Source of the DNA: DATCHW01 sp036508135
Lineage (GTDB): Bacteria; Bacteroidota; Ignavibacteria; Tepidaquicellales; Tepidaquicellaceae
Assembly (NCBI GenBank): GCA_036508135.1
Contig: DATCHW010000270.1
Location: forward strand, 1-22,362
Direction: 5' to 3'
DNA length: 22,362 nt
Made by a program: the position numbers and the translations under genes. The notes under the pieces are model-generated. The model saw only the letters and a program-made list of their open reading frames with translations. It searched no databases and had not been told where the DNA came from. How positions within the stretch are numbered: the stretch's first letter is position 1; every line of letters begins with the position of its first letter. This document shows positions 1-7,480 of this stretch, piece after piece.

Positions 1-32
1 GTAAAGATTTCGTGAGAGGATTTGACAAATAA
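1..32 (+). CDS. Possible 3' end of a gene cut by the left edge
   Basis: Frame 3 reads nine sense codons, KDFVRGFDK, and then TAA at 30-32. The codon mix looks like a normal protein C-terminus, and the sequence becomes AT-rich and stop-dense straight afterwards. Nine residues are too few to name a family. This is a guess that a plus-strand gene ends here; it could equally be a chance open stretch. Confidence 0.25.
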   Translation, partial: KDFVRGFDK

Positions 33-221
33 ATTCCATTCAGTAAATACTAAATTATACTCACATATTAGTTTTATCAAACACATATATGACTCTTTAT
101 TTGATTAGTATAATGTAAACATATTCTTTTAAATATATAAAACCCTTTTTTACGGTATAATATGATTGAAAATACCAATCCCTGATAGGAGGTTTTTAAT
201 TGTAATTCACCAAAAATATAT

Positions 222-226
222 GAGTA
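222..226. repeat. Left copy of putative 5-bp target-site duplication (GAGTA)
   Basis: GAGTA directly abuts the left inverted repeat. The same five bases, in direct orientation, abut the right inverted repeat at 351-355. The shared sequence can be read as TGAGTAA (221-227 and 350-356) if the outermost repeat bases are counted. Confidence 0.6.
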
Positions 227-350
227 ACTGAAGTTACGCATTTGTCATGTTGAGCGATGAGAAACATCTAAAATATGATTAAAAACGAGATTCTGAAACA
301 AGTTCAGAATGACAAAACGGGCTATTTTTAGTGTTTTGCGTAACTTCAGT
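227..350. mobile_element. MITE-like palindromic element with 14-bp terminal inverted repeats
   Basis: The ends ACTGAAGTTACGCA (227-240) and TGCGTAACTTCAGT (337-350) are perfect reverse complements. Just inside, TTTGTCAT (241-248) pairs with ATGACAAA (309-316), and TTCTGAA (291-297) pairs with TTCAGAA (303-309). The element is immediately flanked by GAGTA on both sides (222-226 and 351-355), as expected for a 5-bp target-site duplication. There is no coding capacity, so it would be a non-autonomous element moved in trans, or a large palindromic repeat. The inner motif with TTCTGAA-loop-TTCAGAA followed by TGACA resembles short dispersed repeats common in FCB genomes (from memory, not searched). 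Confidence 0.7.
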
Positions 351-355
351 GAGTA
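351..355. repeat. Right copy of putative 5-bp target-site duplication (GAGTA)
   Basis: This is the direct repeat of 222-226, adjoining the right terminal inverted repeat of the palindromic element. Confidence 0.6.
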
Positions 356-543
356 ATTAATTTCAAATATTAACATCAAAGCAAAACTATCTAAACCAAT
401 TACCCTCGCGGTCAAGGACTTGCTTTGAAAGAAGCTCTGAGATAATACTTTAAGATTTCACTGATGTGTCGAATCTTTATAAAAGAATGAGATTTGATTA
501 ATAAATCGAAAATAGATTATTGTTAAAATGTTTAAGCTGCGAT

Positions 544-2151
544 TCATTCAGGTTTGCGCTTTTTTGCTTCCCGCGCTTTATCATCCCGGGGATTATCACC
601 TTTGGCGGGTCCGCCCCCGTTATCATCCTTTTTATTTATTCTCGGATTAATATTTTTATCTTCTTCTTTCCTTACTGTTTTGTAATTCTTCGATACATCC
701 ATCGTCAATGCCCTGTAACAATCAACCCTTCCCCATCCATAATACTGGTCCCAGCCTTCTATATCTTCGGAGTCTCCAACCTGGTCAAGTGCAGTTTTGC
801 AGATAATATTCTTTACTTCATCCGGAGTTCTTGAAGGATTCTGAGTGAATAACAATGAAGCAATACCGCTCACTAAAGCGGTTGACTGAGAGGTTCCGCT
901 CCAGAAAGTTTCGTAATTATAAATGTCATCGTGATCAAGTCCATAAATTTTATTTCCGGGTGCAACAACTGAGATGTGCTTTCCCCAGCAGCTTCCCCCG
1001 CCCCAGGAAAACACTCTGCAGCGTTTATCATCTGTATCTGTTGCACCTACCGCCATAACAGTTTTGTAAGCCGCCGGAAAGTAGTCACTACCATTAGCTT
1101 TATTCATCATCGCAGCAACAATCAGAACATTATTTTCATCAGCATACTCACAGGCAACTCTAAGTGTGTTCGACTTTTCCGAGCCGCCTTCGCTCATATT
1201 AATAACTTTAGCACCGTTATCAACAGCATATTTTATAGATTCCGCCCACCATTCATATTCTCCATAGTTATCGTTTCCGAGATTCTTACAGTTCATCAAT
1301 TTGCATTTCTGATTAACCCCGGCAAAACCAATTTGATTATTTGTTTCGGCACCGATTACCGTAGCAATATTGGTTCCGTGTCCAAATCCGTCTTGCGGAT
1401 TTTTTGTATCATAAGCAAAATCCCAGCCGTTATAATCGTCAATATATCCGTTACCGTCATCATCTTTTCCATTACCGGGAATTTCCTTTTTATTTACCCA
1501 CATTCTGTTTTTCAAATCAGGATGGTCAAACCGGATCCCTGAATCGCAAATCGCTACAATTAAATCTTCACTGCCGGTTTCAATATCCCAAGCTTCAGGC
1601 ATACTGATGTCTGCACCTCTCCGTGCCTGTCCGCCACTTGAAGGAGATATATTTCCTTCATTCTTCAATGACCATTGCATACCGAATTTTTCATCATTTG
1701 GTATCTGAGAATTTTGGTATAAATAATTTACTCCGTATTCTTTTTCACCTGCCGAGGTTCCGATAAAATCCGGCTCACAAAATTCAATATTCAAATCGGC
1801 AGAATAATCATTTATCATATCAGAAATATCTGATTTGTTTTCTGAATCAAGATACAGCAAATAATATCTGGACATCTCCAGATTTCTGTATATCCCGGGA
1901 TTTCCATTATTAAGTCTAAAGATCTGCTTCACTTTTTTAATTCTATATTTCTGATTTTTTTCATCAATCGATTTTATTCCTGTTATCAGGGAAATATTTC
2001 CTGTTGCCTCGGAAACAGAAAAATCAAATTTTGATTTTATAATAAATTTATCATTTGCGAATTGGGACTTCTCTACAAATTCATTCGTAGCAGAATCTGA
2101 ACTGAAGAAAACCAAAACTGTGAAAAATAAAATGTAAGGAAATATTTTCAT
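544..2151 (-). CDS. Secreted subtilisin-like (S8) serine protease
   Basis: This 535-residue protein is a subtilase. A hydrophobic signal peptide covers residues 1-20. Residues 25-130 look like a propeptide, and the catalytic domain spans about 180-485. The triad is visible: Asp203 in VAICDSGIRFDHPDL, His258 in GFGHGTN and Ser421 in SGTSQSTA. Asn350 probably forms the oxyanion hole, and KDDDGNGYIDDYNGWDF (229-245) is the acidic, likely calcium-binding insert typical of secreted subtilases. The last ~45 residues are a charged Lys/Asp/Gly/Pro tail. It does not look like a type IX sorting domain or a membrane anchor, so the enzyme is probably released to the periplasm or exterior. The ATG lies 8 bp after the outer-membrane protein gene, so the two are likely cotranscribed. 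The substrate is unknown. Confidence 0.93.
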   Translation of the reverse strand: MKIFPYILFFTVLVFFSSDSATNEFVEKSQFANDKFIIKSKFDFSVSEATGNISLITGIKSIDEKNQKYRIKKVKQIFRLNNGNPGIYRNLEMSRYYLLYLDSENKSDISDMINDYSADLNIEFCEPDFIGTSAGEKEYGVNYLYQNSQIPNDEKFGMQWSLKNEGNISPSSGGQARRGADISMPEAWDIETGSEDLIVAICDSGIRFDHPDLKNRMWVNKKEIPGNGKDDDGNGYIDDYNGWDFAYDTKNPQDGFGHGTNIATVIGAETNNQIGFAGVNQKCKLMNCKNLGNDNYGEYEWWAESIKYAVDNGAKVINMSEGGSEKSNTLRVACEYADENNVLIVAAMMNKANGSDYFPAAYKTVMAVGATDTDDKRCRVFSWGGGSCWGKHISVVAPGNKIYGLDHDDIYNYETFWSGTSQSTALVSGIASLLFTQNPSRTPDEVKNIICKTALDQVGDSEDIEGWDQYYGWGRVDCYRALTMDVSKNYKTVRKEEDKNINPRINKKDDNGGGPAKGDNPRDDKAREAKKRKPE

Positions 2152-2159
2152 AATATTTT

Positions 2160-2894
2160 TTAAAAATTATAGCTTAAGCCAAGACAGATTTTCAAACCAT
2201 CAAAATATATCTTTGAATGCATATCCTGTTCAAAAAAATAGTCGTAACCCTGATAAACAAACCTATCTGTAGCATACCTGTTGTGTACATTGAACTGTGC
2301 ATCCCTGAAATTAAATTGCAAAATTGCCGATATATTTTTTGAGAACTTATATTCCATACCGCACAGCACCTGTAAATTTAACTTCGGAGAAGTGCTTAAA
2401 GTTTCAGTTTCGAAATTTATTATTCTCCTCTTTCTATCGCCGAAATATATTCCAAGTCCGCCCCCGAGATATATTTTTAATTCATCTGCAATACTCGGAA
2501 CGTCAAAAATAAAGGATAATTCCACCGGTACCATCCAGATAGTTTCATATACTCTTACTTTTAAATAATTAGTATCGTTGTTATAAATATACTGTGCATT
2601 CTGGTCATCATTAATTTTAATATATTCCGTGCTGAGACTTATATAAAAATTATCCAAAAATATTCTTTTCTTTACCGAAAACCCTACTCCAAAACCTCCG
2701 TTGATTTCTTCTGACGAAAATCGATCAATCGAATTACTTGTAAGAGGATTAATTTCTATCTCTGCTGATGTTACATAGTTTCCAAATACAGCCAATTGAA
2801 AATTATCCGGTTTTATATCCAAGAAACTCTGGGGATATGATACTTTCCATATCCCGATAATAAAAACAACAAGTATCGTATGACGTGTAAACAT
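2160..2894 (-). CDS. Outer-membrane beta-barrel protein (porin-like family)
   Basis: This 244-residue protein has an N-terminal signal peptide (hydrophobic 7-18, then SYPQ, probable cleavage near 22). A chain of alternating hydrophobic/aromatic strands follows, each broken by polar loops (for example FGVGFSVKKRIFLDNFYISL). It ends in a strand closing with Tyr-Asn-Phe; a C-terminal Phe is the usual recognition signal for the BAM complex. Length suits a small 8- to 10-stranded barrel of the OmpA/PorT-like type. No ligand motif is visible, so its role is unknown. It is directly upstream of the secreted S8 protease and directly downstream of the terminator after the prolyl isomerase gene. Its ATG has no Shine-Dalgarno sequence: the preceding bases are the terminator T-run. 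Confidence 0.8.
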   Translation of the reverse strand: MFTRHTILVVFIIGIWKVSYPQSFLDIKPDNFQLAVFGNYVTSAEIEINPLTSNSIDRFSSEEINGGFGVGFSVKKRIFLDNFYISLSTEYIKINDDQNAQYIYNNDTNYLKVRVYETIWMVPVELSFIFDVPSIADELKIYLGGGLGIYFGDRKRRIINFETETLSTSPKLNLQVLCGMEYKFSKNISAILQFNFRDAQFNVHNRYATDRFVYQGYDYFFEQDMHSKIYFDGLKICLGLSYNF

Positions 2895-2900
2895 ATAAGA

Positions 2901-2950
2901 ATATAAAAAAAATCCACCATAATTTAAGTAATATAAAACTATGGTGGATT
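2901..2950 (-). terminator. Intrinsic terminator after the prolyl isomerase gene
   Basis: Read on the minus strand, AATCCACCAT (2941-2950) pairs perfectly with ATGGTGGATT (2911-2920). One more A-T pair makes an 11-bp stem with an 18-nt loop, and seven T residues (2904-2910) follow at once. It lies 20 bp after the isomerase stop codon and ends only about 7 bp before the next ATG, so it also forms part of the leader of the barrel protein gene. Confidence 0.85.
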
Positions 2951-2969
2951 GATAATTATACTTTTTAGA

Positions 2970-5114
2970 TTACATATACATATCTCTATTATCTTCTATG
3001 TTTGCTTTGTTTTGCAGATTTGCCATCCATTCCTGATAAATGCTCTGCTGCTTTGTTGAAAGCAGCTGCTTTCTGATATCATTAGATTTCATTTTGTAAT
3101 CATTTTCGTCGAATTTTGTTATTTCTTTCATCTTTACAATATAGTATCCTTTCTGCCCTTTAATCGGGGCTGAAACTTCTCCTTGTTTCATATTAAACGC
3201 AGCATTCATCAAAGCATAGTCCTGTCCGATAGTGGGATTCGGTTTAGAAATACTTACGCTATCTGCCATTTCGACTTTATACATCGGGAACGAACCGGCT
3301 AACGATTTTAGGTCTCCGTTCTGAATTTTGCTCTTCACATCATTTGCGATGACAAGCATTTTTTCAAATTTTTTCTCGTTAATCACTTTAGGTTTTATCA
3401 TAGTCAGCTTTATAGAATCATAATTCTTGAAACCTTCTTTGATTTTCATAGTAATCAGATATACGGCGAATCCGCCCTGAACTTTAATTGGTCTTTCAAC
3501 CTTTCCTACTGCATTTTCTAATCCGAATTTAATAATTGACTTATTCTGACCTGCACCGGGAACAAAACCATTTTTTGCAACATCAGGGGTTGCCATCACC
3601 TGAAGATTCAATGTTTTTGCGAGTGTATCGATATTATCACCTTTTTCAACATTTTTATAAAACTCATTCGCTTTATCTCTGGCGATTCCCTTTGTAGTTG
3701 AACTTGCAACAACTGTCTTTTTCAAATCTGCGAATTTGAATTCTTTTTTGCTTTTCTCTTTTACTTTAATGATATGAAATCCGAAGTTTGTTTTTATAGG
3801 TCCGATAATTTCACCTGAATTTGCTCCGAAACAAGCTTCTTCAAATTCTTTCACCATTGCACCTTTTGTAAACCAGCCTAAATCTCCTTTATTTTGTTTT
3901 GCAGACGGGTCTTCAGATTTTTCCAAAGCCATATCACCGAAATTTGCACCGCCTTTTACTTTTTTCAAAATATCTTCTGCTTTTTTCTTTGCCGCTGCAG
4001 TATCAGTTCCGAAGTTAACCAATATATGCTCTGCATTCACATACAAATCTTCACCTTCTTTTGAATCTAATAATTTGACGACATGGTATGCATCCTGGTC
4101 AATAATAACATTAGAAACTTCATCCTGCTTTGCGCTAAAGAGAAAATTTAAAACACCTTTTGGAAGTGAATTTGGTTTTTGGAAATTATCACTGTAAGGT
4201 GTTTGAGAATTATCGTTAATTAAAACAATAAGACTCGAATCTGAAGCTACTGCAGTCTTAAAATCAGGAATAAATGCTTCAAGGTCTTTCTGTGTAAAAG
4301 TAGAATCTTCCAAAGTTGGTGCATCTGAGAATGTTACATACTTGAACCGTGCTGCTTCTTCCTGTTTAAATTCATCCTTATTTTTATCAAAATATGATTT
4401 CAATTCCTGTTCGGAAATATTAAAAAGAGTAGTATCGGTGAGCGTATTTATATCCAGAAGTACATATTCAAAATTTGCTTTGATATTCTCATCTTTATAC
4501 TTCTGCAATGTTTCGCCTTCAGAAACTCCGGCAGCCCCCGCAATTACCGCATAAAGTTTACTTTGTAAAAGTGTCTGTCTAAGGTATTCTTCTACTGAGA
4601 CCCAGAATTCTTTTACTTCCGGTCTTGTATCTTTAAGTGCCTGTTCATAGATATCCATTCTGAAAACATTCGTTGAATCCATAAAGTATTTTTTTAATGC
4701 ATCAGGTAATGTTTCGGGACTTTTATAAACCCAATCTGTAATTTCATCGTCGGTAACTTTTATACCGATTTTCTTGCACTCATCATCAAGAATAATTTTG
4801 GTAACATACTCATTCCAGACCTGGTCTCTTATCTGTTGAATAGAATTTTCATCCATTTCGTTTTTCTTGGATTGCTGTTTTTGATTTTCAATCCTTTTAT
4901 TCACTTCCAAATTAAAATCCTGCGGTTTTATCTCCTGACCATTCACACTGCCAAATATCACATTCCCACCGCCTCTTAATCCAAGATAATTCATACCCCA
5001 CTCGAAAATAATTGTGCCAAGAAATGCTACTATCAAAAATATAATGATAATCGGCATTTTATCGCGCATTTTATTCATAATTCCTGTGCTTCTCTGTGCC
5101 TTAGGTTTTGCCAT
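2970..5114 (-). CDS. ppiD: Membrane-anchored periplasmic peptidyl-prolyl isomerase (PpiD/SurA family)
   Basis: This 714-residue foldase has a short cytoplasmic N-terminus, one transmembrane helix (about 21-40, IIIIFLIVAFLGTIIFEWG), a SurA_N/PpiD-type helical chaperone region (about 55-215) and a parvulin domain (about 357-455). The parvulin signature AEHILV, followed by GDLGWFTKGAMV and FGFHIIKV, is well preserved. The C-terminal third repeats the theme weakly (near 635-670, AAFNMKQGEVSAPI), as in PpiD proteins with a degenerate second parvulin module. It would sit in the inner membrane facing the periplasm and help newly secreted and outer-membrane proteins fold. An AGGAG lies about 11 bp upstream of the ATG. 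It is followed by a strong terminator and then an outer-membrane protein gene, which fits its role. The exact orthology to ppiD is less sure than the family. Confidence 0.88.
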   Translation of the reverse strand: MAKPKAQRSTGIMNKMRDKMPIIIIFLIVAFLGTIIFEWGMNYLGLRGGGNVIFGSVNGQEIKPQDFNLEVNKRIENQKQQSKKNEMDENSIQQIRDQVWNEYVTKIILDDECKKIGIKVTDDEITDWVYKSPETLPDALKKYFMDSTNVFRMDIYEQALKDTRPEVKEFWVSVEEYLRQTLLQSKLYAVIAGAAGVSEGETLQKYKDENIKANFEYVLLDINTLTDTTLFNISEQELKSYFDKNKDEFKQEEAARFKYVTFSDAPTLEDSTFTQKDLEAFIPDFKTAVASDSSLIVLINDNSQTPYSDNFQKPNSLPKGVLNFLFSAKQDEVSNVIIDQDAYHVVKLLDSKEGEDLYVNAEHILVNFGTDTAAAKKKAEDILKKVKGGANFGDMALEKSEDPSAKQNKGDLGWFTKGAMVKEFEEACFGANSGEIIGPIKTNFGFHIIKVKEKSKKEFKFADLKKTVVASSTTKGIARDKANEFYKNVEKGDNIDTLAKTLNLQVMATPDVAKNGFVPGAGQNKSIIKFGLENAVGKVERPIKVQGGFAVYLITMKIKEGFKNYDSIKLTMIKPKVINEKKFEKMLVIANDVKSKIQNGDLKSLAGSFPMYKVEMADSVSISKPNPTIGQDYALMNAAFNMKQGEVSAPIKGQKGYYIVKMKEITKFDENDYKMKSNDIRKQLLSTKQQSIYQEWMANLQNKANIEDNRDMYM

Positions 5115-5213
5115 TATTTTTATAGACTCCTTATAATTATTGTATTTATCAAATTTTATTAACTTTTAAGTTAAATTTTTTAAAATATAAATTCAATGAA
5201 TAATGTATGAATA

Positions 5214-6167
5214 CTATTCTGATTTTGAAAAATCTACTATTTCTTTAACGAAAGAATAGGGATCGAGCTGCCTTTCATACATTTCTTCTATTGTTTTCTC
5301 GAGAATTCCTTTCCTGTTTTCATCCCAGAATTTCGACTGAAGTTTATTGTTAACAAGTTCGAATATCTTGTTTCTCAAATTATTCTTACGCTTCTTTTTA
5401 AGAAATCCTGATTCTGTTAAATGATTTTTATGTTTAAAAATTTCCTCCAGTAATTCTTCGACTCCTTTATTAAGCGAACCAACCGTCTTAAGTACATTCA
5501 CTGTCCATTTATCTTCAGATGGCGGTTTGAGATGGATAATATTTTTTATAGTAGCGGCTACTCCGTCAGCACCTTCCCTGTCACTTTTGTTCAGGACGAA
5601 AATATTCGCAATTTCCATAAGTCCTGCTTTCATCGCTTGTACTGCGTCTCCTGATTCAGGAACAAGTACAACTAATGTAGTATCAGCAGTTGTAGCTACA
5701 TCGAGTTCTGACTGTCCTACACCTACAGTTTCGATAATAATAAAATCTTTACCTGCAGCATCAAGAATATCGCACACTTCTACGACTTTTCTGCTTAGTC
5801 CGCCTAAACTCCCGCGTGTAGCCATCGAGCGTATGAAGACACCATTAAGAGAACCAACCTCCTGCATTCTTATTCTGTCCCCAAGAAGAGCACCTCCTGT
5901 AAAAGGGCTTGTAGGGTCAACTGCAATGACACCTACTTTAAGGTTCCGCTGAACAAGATGTTTCACAAGACAGTTAGTTAAAGAAGATTTACCTGCTCCC
6001 GGAGGACCTGTGATACCTATTCTATATGCTTTACCGGTATGTTTGAATAATTCTTTTAATAATTTATCACTTGCATCATCTTCATTTTCAACAAGAGTTA
6101 TCGAGCGGGCAATCGATATCTTATCATCCTTTAAAATTCCGGCGATATATTTTTTATAAGTTTCCAT
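5214..6167 (-). CDS. meaB: MeaB/ArgK-family GTPase (cobalamin mutase chaperone)
   Basis: This 317-residue G3E-type P-loop GTPase has full motifs: Walker A GPPGAGKS (54-61), AVDPTSPFTGGALLGDRIRM (82-101), the family marker ETVGVGQSE (146-154) and the guanine-specificity motif NKSD (193-196). Length matches MeaB/ArgK proteins. In characterised members this GTPase gates cofactor loading and protects adenosylcobalamin-dependent methylmalonyl-CoA mutase; older ArgK annotations as an arginine-transport kinase are considered misleading. No mutase gene is in this window, so the partner must be elsewhere. It begins 10 bp after purD and is probably cotranscribed with purD and the glycosyltransferase. 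No Shine-Dalgarno sequence is evident. Confidence 0.93.
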   Translation of the reverse strand: METYKKYIAGILKDDKISIARSITLVENEDDASDKLLKELFKHTGKAYRIGITGPPGAGKSSLTNCLVKHLVQRNLKVGVIAVDPTSPFTGGALLGDRIRMQEVGSLNGVFIRSMATRGSLGGLSRKVVEVCDILDAAGKDFIIIETVGVGQSELDVATTADTTLVVLVPESGDAVQAMKAGLMEIANIFVLNKSDREGADGVAATIKNIIHLKPPSEDKWTVNVLKTVGSLNKGVEELLEEIFKHKNHLTESGFLKKKRKNNLRNKIFELVNNKLQSKFWDENRKGILEKTIEEMYERQLDPYSFVKEIVDFSKSE

Positions 6168-6177
6168 TGATTCACAT

Positions 6178-7479
6178 TTACTTTAGTAACCCTTTCATAG
6201 CAATATCTCTTCTGAAATACATTTTTTCAAAATTAATATGACCGATGTTCAAATAACACTTATCAGCTGCTTCTTTTAATGATTTTCCTTTTGATATTAT
6301 TGATAAAACTCTTCCCCCATTGGTAATAATATTTCCATCGACTAATTTTGTACCGGAATGGAATACGAGGCAATCAGTATCAATGTCAGTTAATCCTGTT
6401 ATGATTTTTCCGGTTTCATATTTGTCAGGATATCCTCCGGATGCAAGAACTACGCAGCAATTAAAATCCTGATATATATCCATAATATAGTTTCTAATAT
6501 TTCCTTCAACAGAAGAAATCAAAAGGGCAAGGAAATCTGATTTAAGAAGAGGTAATACAGCCTGAGTTTCAGGATCTCCGAATCTGCAGTTAAACTCTAT
6601 CACGAAAGGACTTTTATTTCCATTAGAATTTTCAACAATCATCAAACCGCAATAAAGACAACCTTTATATTTTCTGTTCTCTTTTTTTAGAGCGAATAAT
6701 ACGGGGCTTATTATCCCGGATTTAATTTTTTCTTTGAGAATATCATCAACAAGAAAATCTGCAGGTGCGTATGCACCCATCCCACCTGTATTTTTCCCTG
6801 TATCTCTTTCGCCAATTTTTTTATGATCCTGAGCGAAGGGAAGCAAGACATAATCTTCACCATCAGTAACAGCAAAAATAGAAAGCTCATATCCATTTAG
6901 AAACTCTTCCAAAACAAAACTGCATCCGGATTCACCGAATATTTTGTCTTCTGTGAATTCTTTAATCGCATTTTTTAACTCCTCCAAATCATTTACAATC
7001 ACAACACCTTTACCGGCAGCAAGACCGTCAGCTTTTACAACCAATGGAAATCTGGATTTTTCTGCAAAGTTAAAACACTCTTCATAATTGTCAGAATCAA
7101 AGCTTTTATAAGATGCTGTGGGGATATTATATTTTTCCATAAGCTTTTTGGAAAAAACCTTACTGGTTTCAATTTCCGCAGCTTCTTTTACAGGTCCGAA
7201 TATTTTCAGATTATTTTTTTCAAATTCGTTAACAATTCCTAACGATAAAGGTATTTCGGGACCTACAATAGTATAATCAATTTTATTTTCTATGCAAAAT
7301 TTTACAAGACCAATCGTATCGGAAGGTTGAATATCAACAGATTCAGCAAACAAAGATATACCGGGAGTGGGATATGTGCAAAATAATTTCGAATGATTTT
7401 TCCTGAAGGATTCAGAGTGATAGATTTGATAAGCAATAGCATTTTCACGTCCGCTGTTCCCAACTATCAAAATATTCAT
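6178..7479 (-). CDS. purD: Phosphoribosylamine--glycine ligase (GARS)
   Basis: This 433-residue protein is the ATP-grasp enzyme that joins glycine to 5-phosphoribosylamine in the second step of de novo purine synthesis. Visible motifs are the N-terminal nucleotide-like fold (MNILIVGNSGREN), the ATP-grasp lysine region VKADGLAAGKGV (148-159), NTGGMGAYAP (230-239) and the metal-binding EFNCRFGDPETQ (295-306). Length is normal. The usual N-terminal signature GNGGREHA reads GNSGRENA here, with Gly to Ser and His to Asn; the rest is well conserved, so activity is likely. The ATG follows the glycosyltransferase stop by one base, indicating translational coupling. purA, another purine gene, is in the same window but in a different unit. 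Confidence 0.95.
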   Translation of the reverse strand: MNILIVGNSGRENAIAYQIYHSESFRKNHSKLFCTYPTPGISLFAESVDIQPSDTIGLVKFCIENKIDYTIVGPEIPLSLGIVNEFEKNNLKIFGPVKEAAEIETSKVFSKKLMEKYNIPTASYKSFDSDNYEECFNFAEKSRFPLVVKADGLAAGKGVVIVNDLEELKNAIKEFTEDKIFGESGCSFVLEEFLNGYELSIFAVTDGEDYVLLPFAQDHKKIGERDTGKNTGGMGAYAPADFLVDDILKEKIKSGIISPVLFALKKENRKYKGCLYCGLMIVENSNGNKSPFVIEFNCRFGDPETQAVLPLLKSDFLALLISSVEGNIRNYIMDIYQDFNCCVVLASGGYPDKYETGKIITGLTDIDTDCLVFHSGTKLVDGNIITNGGRVLSIISKGKSLKEAADKCYLNIGHINFEKMYFRRDIAMKGLLK

Positions 7480-7480
7480 T

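Larger units (their letters stand above)
33..543. other. Gene-poor stretch with palindromic element and possible coding remnants
   Basis: I see no intact gene in these 511 bases. The stretch holds the palindromic element at 227-350 (listed separately). After it, short natural-looking protein fragments appear in different frames: NYPRGQGLALKEALR just before a stop near 430, and DFTDVSNLYKRMRFD at 454-498 before TAA at 499-501. These may be the decayed tail of one gene split by frameshifts, but I cannot name the parent. The rest is AT-rich spacer downstream of the minus-strand protease gene. Confidence 0.5.

Noticed and set aside
174..193. Possible weak terminator (ACC...GGT followed by T-run)
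   Set aside because: The stem is broken by bulges and lies about 140 bp from the only possible upstream gene end.
5159..5174. Palindrome TTAACTT-TT-AAGTTAA between meaB and the isomerase gene
   Set aside because: It is AT-only in most pairs, with a two-base loop and no clear T-run on the minus strand; likely chance in AT-rich DNA.
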